A DNA stretch of 64,000 nt from Prorocentrum cordatum. Its lineage: Eukaryota > Sar > Dinophyceae > Prorocentrales > Prorocentraceae. Positions 17,001-26,600 of this stretch are shown in pieces; positions within the stretch are counted from its first letter, which is position 1, and the number at the start of each line of letters is the position of its first letter. The stretch is from NCBI GenBank assembly GCA_963575745.1, contig CAUYUJ010020689.1:50001-114000 (forward strand), read 5' to 3'. The notes under the pieces were generated by a model that was given only the letters and a program-made list of their open reading frames with translations, had not been told where the DNA came from and ran no database searches. Both the position numbers and the translations under genes were made by a program.

Positions 17001-19096
17001 GTCTTGGCAACCGCAGTGGCCTGCGTGATTGCCTCCAGACTAACCCTCCTGATTGTTTCCTCCCTTGAGTGATCTGATGATTCAGTGGGCTGATCATGAT
17101 CCAAGACAGGGAAATCAGGAAGCATAGCTGGTTGTCTGCCATACAGCGCATTGTACGGAGACACTTCATTGTAGAAGGTAAATGCGTTGCTGGCAAACAA
17201 GGCTTCATGTAAGAGACGAGTGAAATTGAGAGGGATATTTAATCTATTCAATTCTTCTCCCATCACGTGTAAGAGGTGTCGCAGGATGCCGTTCCTAGCT
17301 TCGATAGTTGTAGCGTGTTGGCCACGCGCTCGAATACGAAGCTCTGTTCCCTTGGCCTTAAGGATGGCCTTTGCTGTATCATTATTCAGTGCTCCTTCCC
17401 CATCGGAGTATAAGATTTTAGCAGGGCCATGCTGCATCCAAGTCGTATGATAGGCATCGAGAACAGTATGCATGGCTTTATCAGGAATCTCTGTGCCAGC
17501 TGCCCAGCGAATACAACGGTCGATGATGTGAAAAACAATATGTTCCTGTTTGTAAAAGAAAAGATCACATTCGACTTCCTCGTTGAAACGTCCTGGCAGT
17601 GACACAGAAGGCATCACCGTGTTGCCTGGTTTGTCCCAGGCTCGACATTCTCTACACGAGTCACAAATGCCTTTGATCAGACTCAAACGGGTTTCACCCA
17701 GACCAACCTTGGTTAGAATCATCCGCATTTTTGGCTCCTTGGCATGAAACCATCTCAAGTGGAGTTTGCGGAGTTCTCGCTGCACTACAGCTGGGTCGAA
17801 GCTGCGCAGGTTTTGGAGGCTGAGCTGAACGTCGAAGCGAGTCCAATCAGGGAGCCTTGGCCTTGGCCTCGGCTCTGCTTGAGGCTGCGGCGGTGGTGGA
17901 GGATCTCCTCCCTCCATGCGTCCGCGCCTTGCTGCAACTTGTGGCAGTCTACGGTGATCGTCAGAGCTGCCAGCGCCACTGTTGCCACCATTAGCCCCGT
18001 CGGCTCTGGTGATGTCATGGCTGCTGGCGCCTGCGGTTGGATCGCCCTCACCAGGCCGTGGCGGCCTAGGCGCGCGTATGCGCGCTCTCGCGGCCGGCGC
18101 CGCTTTTGCGGCTGGCGCCGCTTCTGCGGCTGGAGCCGCTTCCGCGGCTGGCGCCGCAGGGGCGGCTTGCCCCGCCGGGCGCGGCTGGCCAAAGTTATCT
18201 GGCAGCTTCCATTTTTCGGCGAATCTGCATTGGCCAGATATCTTGGTGTGGTGAGGATTGCTCTTCTGATATTCCTTCTTACAGCTTGGACAGTCCCAGT
18301 AATACGGTTCAACATCATACCACCGACACATCTTCGGATCCCTACTGTGCTTTGGTGATTGCTTGTAGTTGTTGTCCACACAGCCAGGGCACCCAAGACC
18401 GCCAGGTGGTGGTCGACAGATTTCTCCGTTTGGGTGTCTCCGGATTGTTGGGTCGTCCAAGTCGTAGCCAGCACTGTTTGTTACGAACGCATAGCTGCGT
18501 TCACGATTCGCGAATGGATCGCGACCGTAAGCAAACAGGTCTTTGGCGATTTGCACCGCATCAACGATCAGTGACTGCATTCTGTAGGTATACTGTGCCG
18601 CCCTTGCTAGCTCTTTGTTACAAGCATTGGCGTGCACATGATTTCCTGGACAACGCTTGCCTCTGAAAGGTGCCAACAACTCTTCTTTATTTGCCATTAT
18701 CTGTGTTGGCTTGCGGATGTATTGTCCAAATGAATCTTTGAGACCAGTCGTGCACTGATCAATGATTGTTTGGCAAGTGACCTTGCGTTGTGCCAGTTCC
18801 TTCCATGGCTGGATCTCATCCACCCACGTGCCCATTGGTTGTTCCCTGAGAAAGAAACGTCTTAGGTCGTCTTGTAATAGAGCGACTGTTCCACAGAACG
18901 TGATGTGAGGCAGGTCCTCTTTGTGGTGTTTAAGCCACGTATCATGATTGACCTGTGCGTTGAAATAGGAAGGGAAGTCCAGTAGTTCTGCAGCTTGGCT
19001 GCAGAATCGTGATCTTGACAAAGCAAGTCTTGAGGTAGTGGAGGACTGCTCTTTGTACTTCCGAGTTTCCAAGGTCAACCATAGATATCTTGTCAA
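14018..19096 (-). CDS. Pol of the Copia element: integrase, reverse transcriptase, RNase H
   Basis: 1692 codons from the first Met in frame. The translated frame probably joins from the upstream ORF by a +1 shift near 18972. Residues about 35-150 continue the methyltransferase-like module. A Cys/His-rich segment (about 240-310) and an Ala-Pro linker follow. The integrase has an HHCC-type zinc region (about 440-490, ending CDSCREC) and the catalytic triad D511, D565 and E599, with 33 residues between the last two. A basic W-G-P-type segment lies near 730. RT motif A is SLDINMAFLKG (D1216), the KDAPRAF element follows, and motif C is HVDD (D1320-D1321) in place of the common YVDD. RNase H shows SDSGY, SAETLAA, TIDAES and a CDTRDMTADGHTKG end. 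Catalytic residues look intact. Two or more GC palindromes lie within the frame. Confidence 0.92.
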   Translation of the reverse strand: MTRYLWLTLETRKYKEQSSTTSRLALSRSRFCSQAAELLDFPSYFNAQVNHDTWLKHHKEDLPHITFCGTVALLQDDLRRFFLREQPMGTWVDEIQPWKELAQRKVTCQTIIDQCTTGLKDSFGQYIRKPTQIMANKEELLAPFRGKRCPGNHVHANACNKELARAAQYTYRMQSLIVDAVQIAKDLFAYGRDPFANRERSYAFVTNSAGYDLDDPTIRRHPNGEICRPPPGGLGCPGCVDNNYKQSPKHSRDPKMCRWYDVEPYYWDCPSCKKEYQKSNPHHTKISGQCRFAEKWKLPDNFGQPRPAGQAAPAAPAAEAAPAAEAAPAAKAAPAARARIRAPRPPRPGEGDPTAGASSHDITRADGANGGNSGAGSSDDHRRLPQVAARRGRMEGGDPPPPPQPQAEPRPRPRLPDWTRFDVQLSLQNLRSFDPAVVQRELRKLHLRWFHAKEPKMRMILTKVGLGETRLSLIKGICDSCRECRAWDKPGNTVMPSVSLPGRFNEEVECDLFFYKQEHIVFHIIDRCIRWAAGTEIPDKAMHTVLDAYHTTWMQHGPAKILYSDGEGALNNDTAKAILKAKGTELRIRARGQHATTIEARNGILRHLLHVMGEELNRLNIPLNFTRLLHEALFASNAFTFYNEVSPYNALYGRQPAMLPDFPVLDHDQPTESSDHSREETIRRVSLEAITQATAVAKTNRALRTKTTATGEFHYKEGDLVDYHRPTTTKDDWGGWSGPYPVIRNEPDRGQVIVKVGNREVRVQYPDTRHTLYIEALMVREIGSDNTALRTVLAFIAGLPAGKPAMTFGYLPTKQGRLQMTAASRLSPKVHLALQYLIRNYFRIENVVAVRLAKSLTKLPAAPYADSCTLVHYDNDVTPGFHYYEADGTALNIYDITGSTHSRIIQCLKSRKPSAGFDQDLTKFEELADGPPPSESPPAAAPEEPPTDNDGRLPTIIEETEEDLDAFVLKSWYAELMDDRTLLEADTEEVMHTVPTYMTDTQCVLVSTTCEDVQGHLPERGHPPGYDMDTSYYVPLCSTEPDSKYDLDSDEHGKYIELCFTADMSKVVLSEQQHRLLDDSSVTTMRVYVSAASKRAVVVKEDDLLTKADIQANPVKVSKALYTELKTWLDNKCFQMTDLSKASNIMTSRYVYKWKFVKNEKGEMERTIRLRLVLRGFMDLEAFDVETFSGTARRSSQRLLASSAACNKAWIIASLDINMAFLKGLTYGELAAATGEKERVVCFTLPPGSAAVLRTLPGFESYDESKHCLRCLKPGTGTKDAPRAFSLKLRSITRSFGLQPTSYDEEFEMSPNLLTAKHVDDINMTGKEEAIDKYVKCVEDTFGKCKLNKHTYTNCAVRHNKTDDGSVTLDQDEYIKQLRPITHPELTGADPESKATKTISDMFVSLRGALAYALITQVWLMVYVVSLQRIQEPTNIQVRRLNAVTRKLQAGPKKIVYHAMTPTGEVDLHSDSGYRRLNGDEDDEVKGYGIRGANLLRRGHTQAGKPVVHLVDAYCKSHRLQVRSSYSAETLAAAHNLEDCYPTIVTLHELHSGPLTPTQLKNILEMGGLCIKVTLTIDAESVFKSLSSKDLKKPTECTLLGHISWIRQMMERGIVESVQWCDTRDMTADGHTKGSIDRALLLQVMAGQQSFKHELKKHTPYRAGRSSQDGPASRASGETRGQVRFSSEETRR

Positions 19097-20417
19097 GGTT
19101 CCCGCCTGACGAGAGTCCCCTCTTGAAGGCTAATATGGATATACCACCCTTGCCCCCACATAATTCAAGCATGTCCACTTGATTGTTTCTGCCGTAGCAT
19201 AACGACTGGACTATCGAGAAGACATCAGCATGTGAGTCAGCGGGTTGCCCCGCCGGTAACATCATGAAGATGTCCTCTGATTCGCTGTCCGAGTCCGAGT
19301 CGTCAAGAGGAACGTCGTTGAAATATGTGGAGCAGTCAAGCCCTTTGAGGTCCTCTCCACAGTCGTCGTTACCGTCTTCCACTTTCTTCGGGACTTTCTT
19401 CGGTTTGATGCCGGCTTCTTTGTCAGCTTTCTGCTTTTCTTTCTGTTTTATCCTGGCATCAGTGGGCAACGCAGTTTCCGCGGAGAGATCCGCTGCGGAG
19501 GAATCCGCTGTAAAATCAGGGAATGGCGGAATTTCAGGAAGGTTGTTGGTGGGTCGCGTTTGGCAACGCTCAATCGAAGGGGGAGGAGATCGATCGTCAT
19601 CGACGATCGTCACACGCTTTGGGCGTGGCCTTCGCGACTCACCATTGCCATGAAGAACTGGAGCCGGAGGCTCCCAGTATAGCCGAGTACTGATGTTTGT
19701 AACCCCATCAGGTAATGGAGCTACATAATTGTACCCAGTTGGCTGATCCTGGATTCTAATGTCTTGAACGATCTTGTTCGTGTCCAGGTCGGTCGTGACC
19801 CTACGAACCACATGGTCCCATTGAGGGCCCTTCTGTGGACATTGAACGTAGTGTCTGACCTTTTTGTCAACGCGTGTACACACACTGAGGTGTACCGCAC
19901 TCCGCTCATTCCTGATCATGTTGGCTTTATCGAGTTGATCAAGGAAGCGTGCAATAATAATAGCCAAAGTTTTATACCGAAACTCGGCACGTTGCTGATC
20001 TTGGCCATACCAATCCAAATCATGCTCCTTGTGTGATCCACAAGTACATTTCCATAAGTTTATCGGTATATGAGGACAAGATGTAGCAACTTGTATATAA
20101 GAACCACTGGGATGTTTACTGGATCGGTCAAACTTAATACCGAAATGACAGAGTCTGATTCGTATAACGCTTAGCTTCAAATCTTCGATAACATCTTTGA
20201 TCGGACCCTGTTTCCAGAAATACCCGGGTGGCCCCAGGATAACTATCTGCATTCTCAGAGCACGCGCTTTGATCAGGAGATTTTGTATACGTTGATAATG
20301 TGGTCCCGCCCTCTTTCCTGGAGTACGAACGTACCAATCAGAGGGTGTGGCCACCCACAACATATTGTAGTCTCCTGCCAACAAATTTCCCAAATACTGT
20401 GTTCCAGTTGAAGTCAT
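18942..20417 (-). CDS. Inter-ORF of the Copia element ending in a methyltransferase-like Rossmann module
   Basis: 491 codons, in the same frame as the gag ORF and separated from it by one UGA. The N-terminal part has a GDYNMLWVATPSDWYV stretch, a Cys/His cluster (WKCTCGSHKEHD) and a Lys/Glu-rich linker. Residues about 415-480 read VDMLELCGGKGG, then a VDLGN acidic strand and QPSC, the order of a SAM-binding Rossmann fold. The module is completed in the pol frame (about residues 35-150 there). Similar glycine-rich modules precede integrase in other dinoflagellate Copia elements as far as I recall, but activity is unproven. The ORF is probably not an independent gene: translation upstream of its Met is open back to the UGA. 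Confidence 0.7.
   Translation of the reverse strand: MTSTGTQYLGNLLAGDYNMLWVATPSDWYVRTPGKRAGPHYQRIQNLLIKARALRMQIVILGPPGYFWKQGPIKDVIEDLKLSVIRIRLCHFGIKFDRSSKHPSGSYIQVATSCPHIPINLWKCTCGSHKEHDLDWYGQDQQRAEFRYKTLAIIIARFLDQLDKANMIRNERSAVHLSVCTRVDKKVRHYVQCPQKGPQWDHVVRRVTTDLDTNKIVQDIRIQDQPTGYNYVAPLPDGVTNISTRLYWEPPAPVLHGNGESRRPRPKRVTIVDDDRSPPPSIERCQTRPTNNLPEIPPFPDFTADSSAADLSAETALPTDARIKQKEKQKADKEAGIKPKKVPKKVEDGNDDCGEDLKGLDCSTYFNDVPLDDSDSDSESEDIFMMLPAGQPADSHADVFSIVQSLCYGRNNQVDMLELCGGKGGISILAFKRGLSSGGNLDKISMVDLGNSEVQRAVLHYLKTCFVKITILQPSCRTTGLPFLFQRTGQS
18966..18980 (-). promoter_or_regulatory. Probable +1 frameshift point between inter-ORF and pol
   Basis: On the minus strand the inter-ORF reads GGA CTT CCC TTC, and pol continues in the +1 frame as TCC TAT TTC. 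A +1 slip at CTT or CCC gives an uninterrupted G-L-P-S-Y-F-N. A slip of CTT onto TTC resembles the Ty1 mechanism, but a simple one-base insertion mutation is an equal alternative. Confidence 0.5.
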
Positions 20418-20618
20418 TACCTCATTATGGGTAATCCGGTCGCATATATATCCACGGGTTCGGAGTTCAGCGCAAGCTGTGCGAATATCTTCGATGACGA
20501 GACATTTTGAATGATATTTTTCTTCTCGGGCCTCAGCGCGGCCAACGTATGTCGCGAGGAGGCCGGTATTCGGCTTCTCTTCGCAAGCGAGCGCCGCCGG
20601 CGCGCCCGCCTGCCCCCG

Positions 20619-20621
20619 TCA
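20619..20621 (-). promoter_or_regulatory. Candidate UGA readthrough codon between gag-protease and pol
   Basis: The stop reads UGA-CGG. UGA followed by CGG is a known leaky readthrough context in several RNA viruses. The frame stays open for 67 codons to the next ORF's Met, and the following 40 bases are very GC-rich with inverted parts (gcgggcgcgccggcggcgc), able to fold. The alternative is a C-to-T change of an Arg CGA codon. Confidence 0.55.
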
Positions 20622-23600
20622 GCGGCGGTCGTGTGACCACGTTGCCGTCTGACTCGGGGGCATGCTGTTAGCGGATGGCTCCGCAGGAGTCGCTGGTGCG
20701 GCTACGCTCACGATCTCCACGCGGGTTGGCCCCGCAGAGTCCGACGAACCTCCGCCCGTGCAGCTTGGTGGTGGTGGCGGTGTCGCGGGTGACCCCGCTT
20801 GGTTCTCAGGCGTCCACTTATTCACCGCCTCCTGGACTGCCCAGAATATCTTAGACTTCAGGGCATCCTTCATGTGTGGCCAGGTCCCTTCAGGACACTG
20901 TTGGCCTTCCCACCAGCTGTTCAGCGTCCTGTCCACGATCGCACGGGTCGTGTCTTCCAGGAGCTGCTTGTCGAGATACGGCTCGACAATGTAAGCATCA
21001 GTCGTAACGGTCAGGGACTGTCCCATTGCGGGTTGCCCCGCTGTGGTCTCGGCGGGTGGCCCCGCACTGATCCCGGCGGGTGACCCCGCATTGACGGAGT
21101 CCTCGTCGTTCTCCGTCTCGGTGTAGCCATCACGACTACTGCGGATTGTAAAGGTGTTCGTGACCGTCTGGCTTTTAGCCCCGTCATACAACCCGCATGG
21201 AATGGCTAGATGTCCTGAGGGGGTTTTCTTCGCCCTCAGGACCTTGGCGCCCTTCCCCAGCTTAAGAGTATAATCTCCGCTGGGGAAGATAACCTTCTGG
21301 AAGCCTGGCTTCAGCACGATGATTGTGTCACGTGCTTCCATGGCGCCCAGGCCCCAGATGGCTGGGAGGTTTGCACCTGAGCCCTCTGCGATGTTGGAAG
21401 CATACTCCTCGATGCGGGGGCTTGCCTCATTGGCGTATTGCACCCCGATCTTGAAGTTGCCCATTTTCCGACAGATCGCAGCACCCTCACCGACACCGTT
21501 GATGTAGAGGGTTTTGCTCAGTGTGCATATGGCCGGTCTGTGATTGTACCTGGCCATAACCTCCTGGAAGGTTCGTGCTGTATTAGCTCCGATGATGTTC
21601 ACGTTGGAGCCAATGTCTAGCATGAACGATATGCAGGGCATTCCGTCTTCGTCGGGGAAGAATGTCCCTGTCCGCGCCGCCAGAGCCATCGTACCATGGT
21701 CATCAGTATGGTACGTAATCTGTGAACCGAGCGTGCCTTTCAGTAGGCGTTGTTCCAGCACCCACTGGCTCATTGTTAGCTCGGTGCACCATATTTGCTC
21801 ATATTGGCGGCGCTCCTCCACGGTAATTGGTTCCTGTTCAAGAACCCAATAATTCGCAGAGAGTGTGGAGGTCCACTCACCTCCTGGCGGAAGCGTATCC
21901 GTGACGTCACGTGTGTAGGTCAGCCCTTCCGTGTTGATCATGAAGGTATTGTGGAATTGGGCTGCCTCCGCGCTCTCAGCACTGGCCCGGCTCCTAGCGC
22001 TTACCGGACTCTCTACACGTGAGGTTCTGGATCCGCCTCCGCTCCTGCCACTCCGCCTAATATTGGCCTCCATTGCCCTCAGGAATCCCGGATTCGGAGG
22101 TCCATTTGCGGGTGACCCCGCTTTGGCGGCAGGAGCCGCTTCGGCGGGTGGCCCCGCTGTGGCGGCGGGAGTCGCTTCGGCGGGTGACCCCGCTGCTGGG
22201 GGCCCCTGTGCTCGAAGCGTAGGCAGGATCGGCATCTGGATGCCTTGCTCTGGCGCTGCGGCTCGAGCCTCTAGCGCCTCCACTGCTTCCCGCAGCCGAC
22301 GCAGTTCCCGAGCATCCACCACGTATCTTTCCTGCTGGCGCGCCTGTTCCGACTCAGCGTCGCGCTGTCCAGCATACGGAAAGTGTGCTGTGATTATGCC
22401 CGGCCCACGACATACAGCGCAGGGTGCCTCGTTTGGCGCACCTGGTCGCTGATTGCGGACGTGCTGCTGTGCAACACGATCCCAGCATATATCGTGGAAG
22501 AAGTGCCCACACGCCAGTCTCCACACCGTGGTGCCCATCTCGTAGGGGTCCATACAGATTGGGCACTGTGTGAAGTTGTAGTCTGAAATGACTGGAGTAG
22601 GCACGTCAGGGCGTGTCCGAGCCTGACGCTCGAAGGTAGTTTCACCCTCCCGATATGGCGTCGGTGGTGGCAGTCTATCTGTCTGTTCAGCGGGTGGCCC
22701 CGCGCCTGCGGGTGTCCCCGCTTGGTTGTCACGCTCGATCCTTCTCTGGATCGCGCGCTGTTGGCGCAGCCTAGCGTTGTCCCGAGCCTGCTGCCTAGAT
22801 GCCAGTATCGCTTGCTGCGTGTTGTGCACGTCGCGAATGTAATCTGGCATGCTGCCCAGAGCGGCTGGCACCGCGAGACCAGCTGGCTGAACTACGGTCT
22901 CGGGGTCCGTCGGCGTGGGCATGTAGGCGTAGTGCGGCATAGACTGCGCATCGACTGCTCGTGTATACTGCAAACGAAACATCTCATTGGCCAGATTTCG
23001 AGTGTATTCGTTTGCAGGTGGCCCCGCAATCATAGGAGTGTTATTCACCTGCGCGTAGTACTCCGGGTACATCGGCGCATCCATGGCCGGTGCCTCTGCT
23101 GGTCCATGATTATCCCATCCATATATTGGGTGTGATGCTATTCCTGGAATAAACACCTGTCGATATGGATTCGTGGGATCAGCATTTGGAGCGTCGTCAG
23201 AAGTCCAGCTCCAGAGAGGCCGAAAGTCGCCATGGTTCGTAACATCTATGTTGCGGTTCCGCAACAGGCTGGGCACTCTATCAGCTTGTTGCTGCAAAAA
23301 GGTAGCCTGTGCTCTCAAATTGGCTGCCCGACGTTCGTAGTCTGAACCTTGCTGTCCGTCAGCGGGTGGCCCCGCGTGTGCGGATGGCTCCGCAGGCGTT
23401 CGCTCGGCGGGTGTCCCCGCAGCCACTCCTCCTTCACTACCCCTCGGAGTGCCAAAGGGAGTGGTCGCCTGGAGTGCTGCTGCGAGCGCCGGATTTCCGC
23501 GAATCGCCTGGAGTCGTTGCCACAGGCTGTTCTCGCTCGTTTCAGACGGCGGAGTCCGAAACGGCGAGCCACCATCTGAGCCGCCCATAGGAGCAAACCT

Positions 23601-26600
23601 CGCAACTCCAGCTTGCTGTGGAGGGCGTTGTGGTTGTGGTCCTAGGACGCCTGGTGGCCCCGCAGGAGGGCGCAGGTTCCTCTGCTGTGCGTCTTGGATA
23701 CCTGCATGCACCGCCCACGGGTCAGCACGGTATAGCTGATCGGTCAGTCCAGAAACGTCGGCTGATGTCAAATGGCTGTTGAGAGCGTGGACCCAGGACT
23801 GCTGGTCCGGCCTCCAAGGAGATGCTACCGTCGCCACCGGTGTGACTACTTGCTGCCATGAACCGTCCGAGGTGCCTACCGCGGGTGTCCCCGCTCCTGC
23901 GGGTGGCCCCGCCTCAGGCATGACCTCGTCCTCCTGGGCATTCATCATGAGGACTGTCTGTGTGTCGTACGGTCGTGGAGCAACATCTTGCTCGGTCATG
24001 ACCAAATTGAATGGACGACCGTCCGTCTTAGCCCAGCCCTTGAGGTACATGGCATGATCTTCCATTACCGCCACAGTTCTGTCACACATTTTAAGTGGCA
24101 GGTAGTCATCAGTGCGAATCCTGTCCGCGGGTTGGCCCCGCCTCCGCGTCTTGTCATAAAACAGCGGATTGGTCCAGGCTTCGCCGACCCGATACTTCGC
24201 AATGCTCACTATCTGGAGAATATGATCGGGCGGTATACGTCCATCGTGGCCCCGTGTCATGACTATGTCATTTGCTGATCTCCATAGAGAGAAGCCACTG
24301 GACAGCATCTTGTTGATGCTGCAGAATATGAGCACCTCCGAGTCAGGACGGATGCCCGATTGAATCCTCGGGTCGCCCGGGAGGTAGGGGCAGCCATGCA
24401 CAAATTGGCGCCCCCCCTTCCTCTTCGGGTTGTCCTGTGCGAGGCATGACAGGCCATTAGCAAGAATGTCCTTGACATACTCCCACTGCGTCCCGTGGAT
24501 GAAATATACTGGGTCGTCTGGTTCTTTCATCCATGTTGTGATCGGCTTGTACAGCGACTCGGGACAGTGGATGCCTGGACTGCTGTGGCCGTTCGTGGCT
24601 CTGATGAAGTACTGTGGCCTGCGTGCCGTTGGTCGAAACCTGGGAGGCAGCAGCATACTGTCATCAACGCACTTCATCTGGAGCCTGCCCTTCTGCATGC
24701 CGTGATGGTCAACCATCTCACAGCAGTTTAGCAGCACCCAATACACGAATGACGGGTGGGGCCTGCCTTTGATCAGCACCTCGTGCATTTCACGATAGTG
24801 CTTATACTGATCATTTTCAGTCCAGTTTGTCAGCAGATCATCAACGACAACCCAGCCGTCGTATGGATCAAAAGTGCTGACCTTTTCGAAGTATCGATTA
24901 TGTTTGTCCTTGTAATATGGACTGTGGCGTAGAGCCGTTGAAAACCACATCGACACCTTGGTCATCTGCTCTTTACTCGGCAAGGTTGGATCCATGCCGT
25001 TCTGTGTCATGACCTTCAGGAGTGCTTCTTTATGCTGCGCAGCGCGTAGTGGCGGCCTGTCTCGCAGCATGTTTCCCACTTTCTGCTGTTCGCGCTCCCA
25101 GTCGTTGTGACACTTGAAATTACGACGAACCGGACAATTAATGACTTCATATCGGTCCGTGTCGTCTGGAGTGACTCGTGGGTTGATGGGCTGCCTCGGG
25201 CCTTTGTCTACAATGCCTTGCCAATACAACTTGCATTCCAAAGGAATGACCCTCAGAACAGACATTATTGGCTGCCAGCTTGCGGGTGACCCCGCTAGTG
25301 CAGCCGGCGGCGCTTTGGCGGGTGACCCCGCTAATGCAGCTGGCGCCGCTTTAACGGGTGGCCCTGCAGAACCTGCGGCTGACGAGGCAGCTCCTGCAGA
25401 TGACTCCGCGCCAGGGTTCGGGCGACCTTTGTCAGCAGCTGCATCATCAGTCAGTTTCTGTTGGTCGCCAAACTCTTTGAGGACTCTGAAGCGTTCTTCT
25501 CTGGAGAGAGTGCCTTCTGCGGGTGTCCCCGCTGTTACGGCTGGCGCCGCTTTAGCGGGTGGCCCCGCAGAGCCCTTGTCCTCCTTAGCCTTGGCGGCCG
25601 CTTCTGCCCGCACCGACCTCATCCCAGCTTCGGGCTTCGGCTGCGCTTTCATTCGTGCCGAACCTGGTCGTGGTGCAAGGCGTGGCTGATGCAGTGTTGG
25701 AGTCCAGTCACCTCGGAATGCTGCCTTAGGCTTGTCGCGAGCTTCGTCCTTGACATCGCCTTGGGTCGCCGGCGGCATCGGGGTCGATGGTCCAGCAAAA
25801 GCCTTCTTCCTCTCTGTCACGGACGGACCGGGAGGAGCTGCCGTCTTAGGATCGTCTGTCTTGGCAGTCCCTCTGGCCTTCGCCCGCTCATGTGTGCCTT
25901 CGGGGCTCTTGGACGGTTGCCTTTTCGCAGGAGTCGGTGAAGACGAGGAGTCGGCTTTAGGTCTTGGCGGTGGTCTGCTGCTCTTGCCTGGTCGTGGACC
26001 AGGAGGGTCTCTAGGAGGGCCTTCTGGCTGGCCATGATCATGGATGACCTGCCTCATCTGGTCGATGTCGGCAGTACCCTTTATGGCCAGCTTGTACTTG
26101 CCATTCTCATGGCGGTAGAGTACCCTCGTGCAGAACCACTTCTGCGCCGAAGAGCTGTAGTACCAGCAGGCGCTTCCGTCAGGGAATGGATTCTCTGAAC
26201 CGTCTTCCGCCGCCCACTCTTCATTTAGCTCAGTGCGGTCAGTGCCGGCGGCGGACCCGGCAGCAGAGGCAACGTCTATCCACTCGTCCGCAGATCCAGC
26301 GGCTGGTGCTGCTTCTGCGGGTGACCCCGCTTCCTTGCTGGATTCTGCGGGTGACCCCGCTTCCTTACTGGATTCTGCGGGTGACCCCGCTTCCTTACTG
26401 GATTCTGCGGGTGACCCCGCTTCCTTACTGGATTCTGCGGGTGACCCCGCTTCCTTATGGAATCGGCGGTTCCATTCCTTGAGGCGGTGGTCATTGGGAA
26501 GCTTTGCCCAATTTTCCTTGACGGTGTTGGCCACCTCTTCGGTCATAGGGACGCGATCGGCCTCTGTGATGCGCTTTCCTCCTCCAGGAACCTCTTTGTT

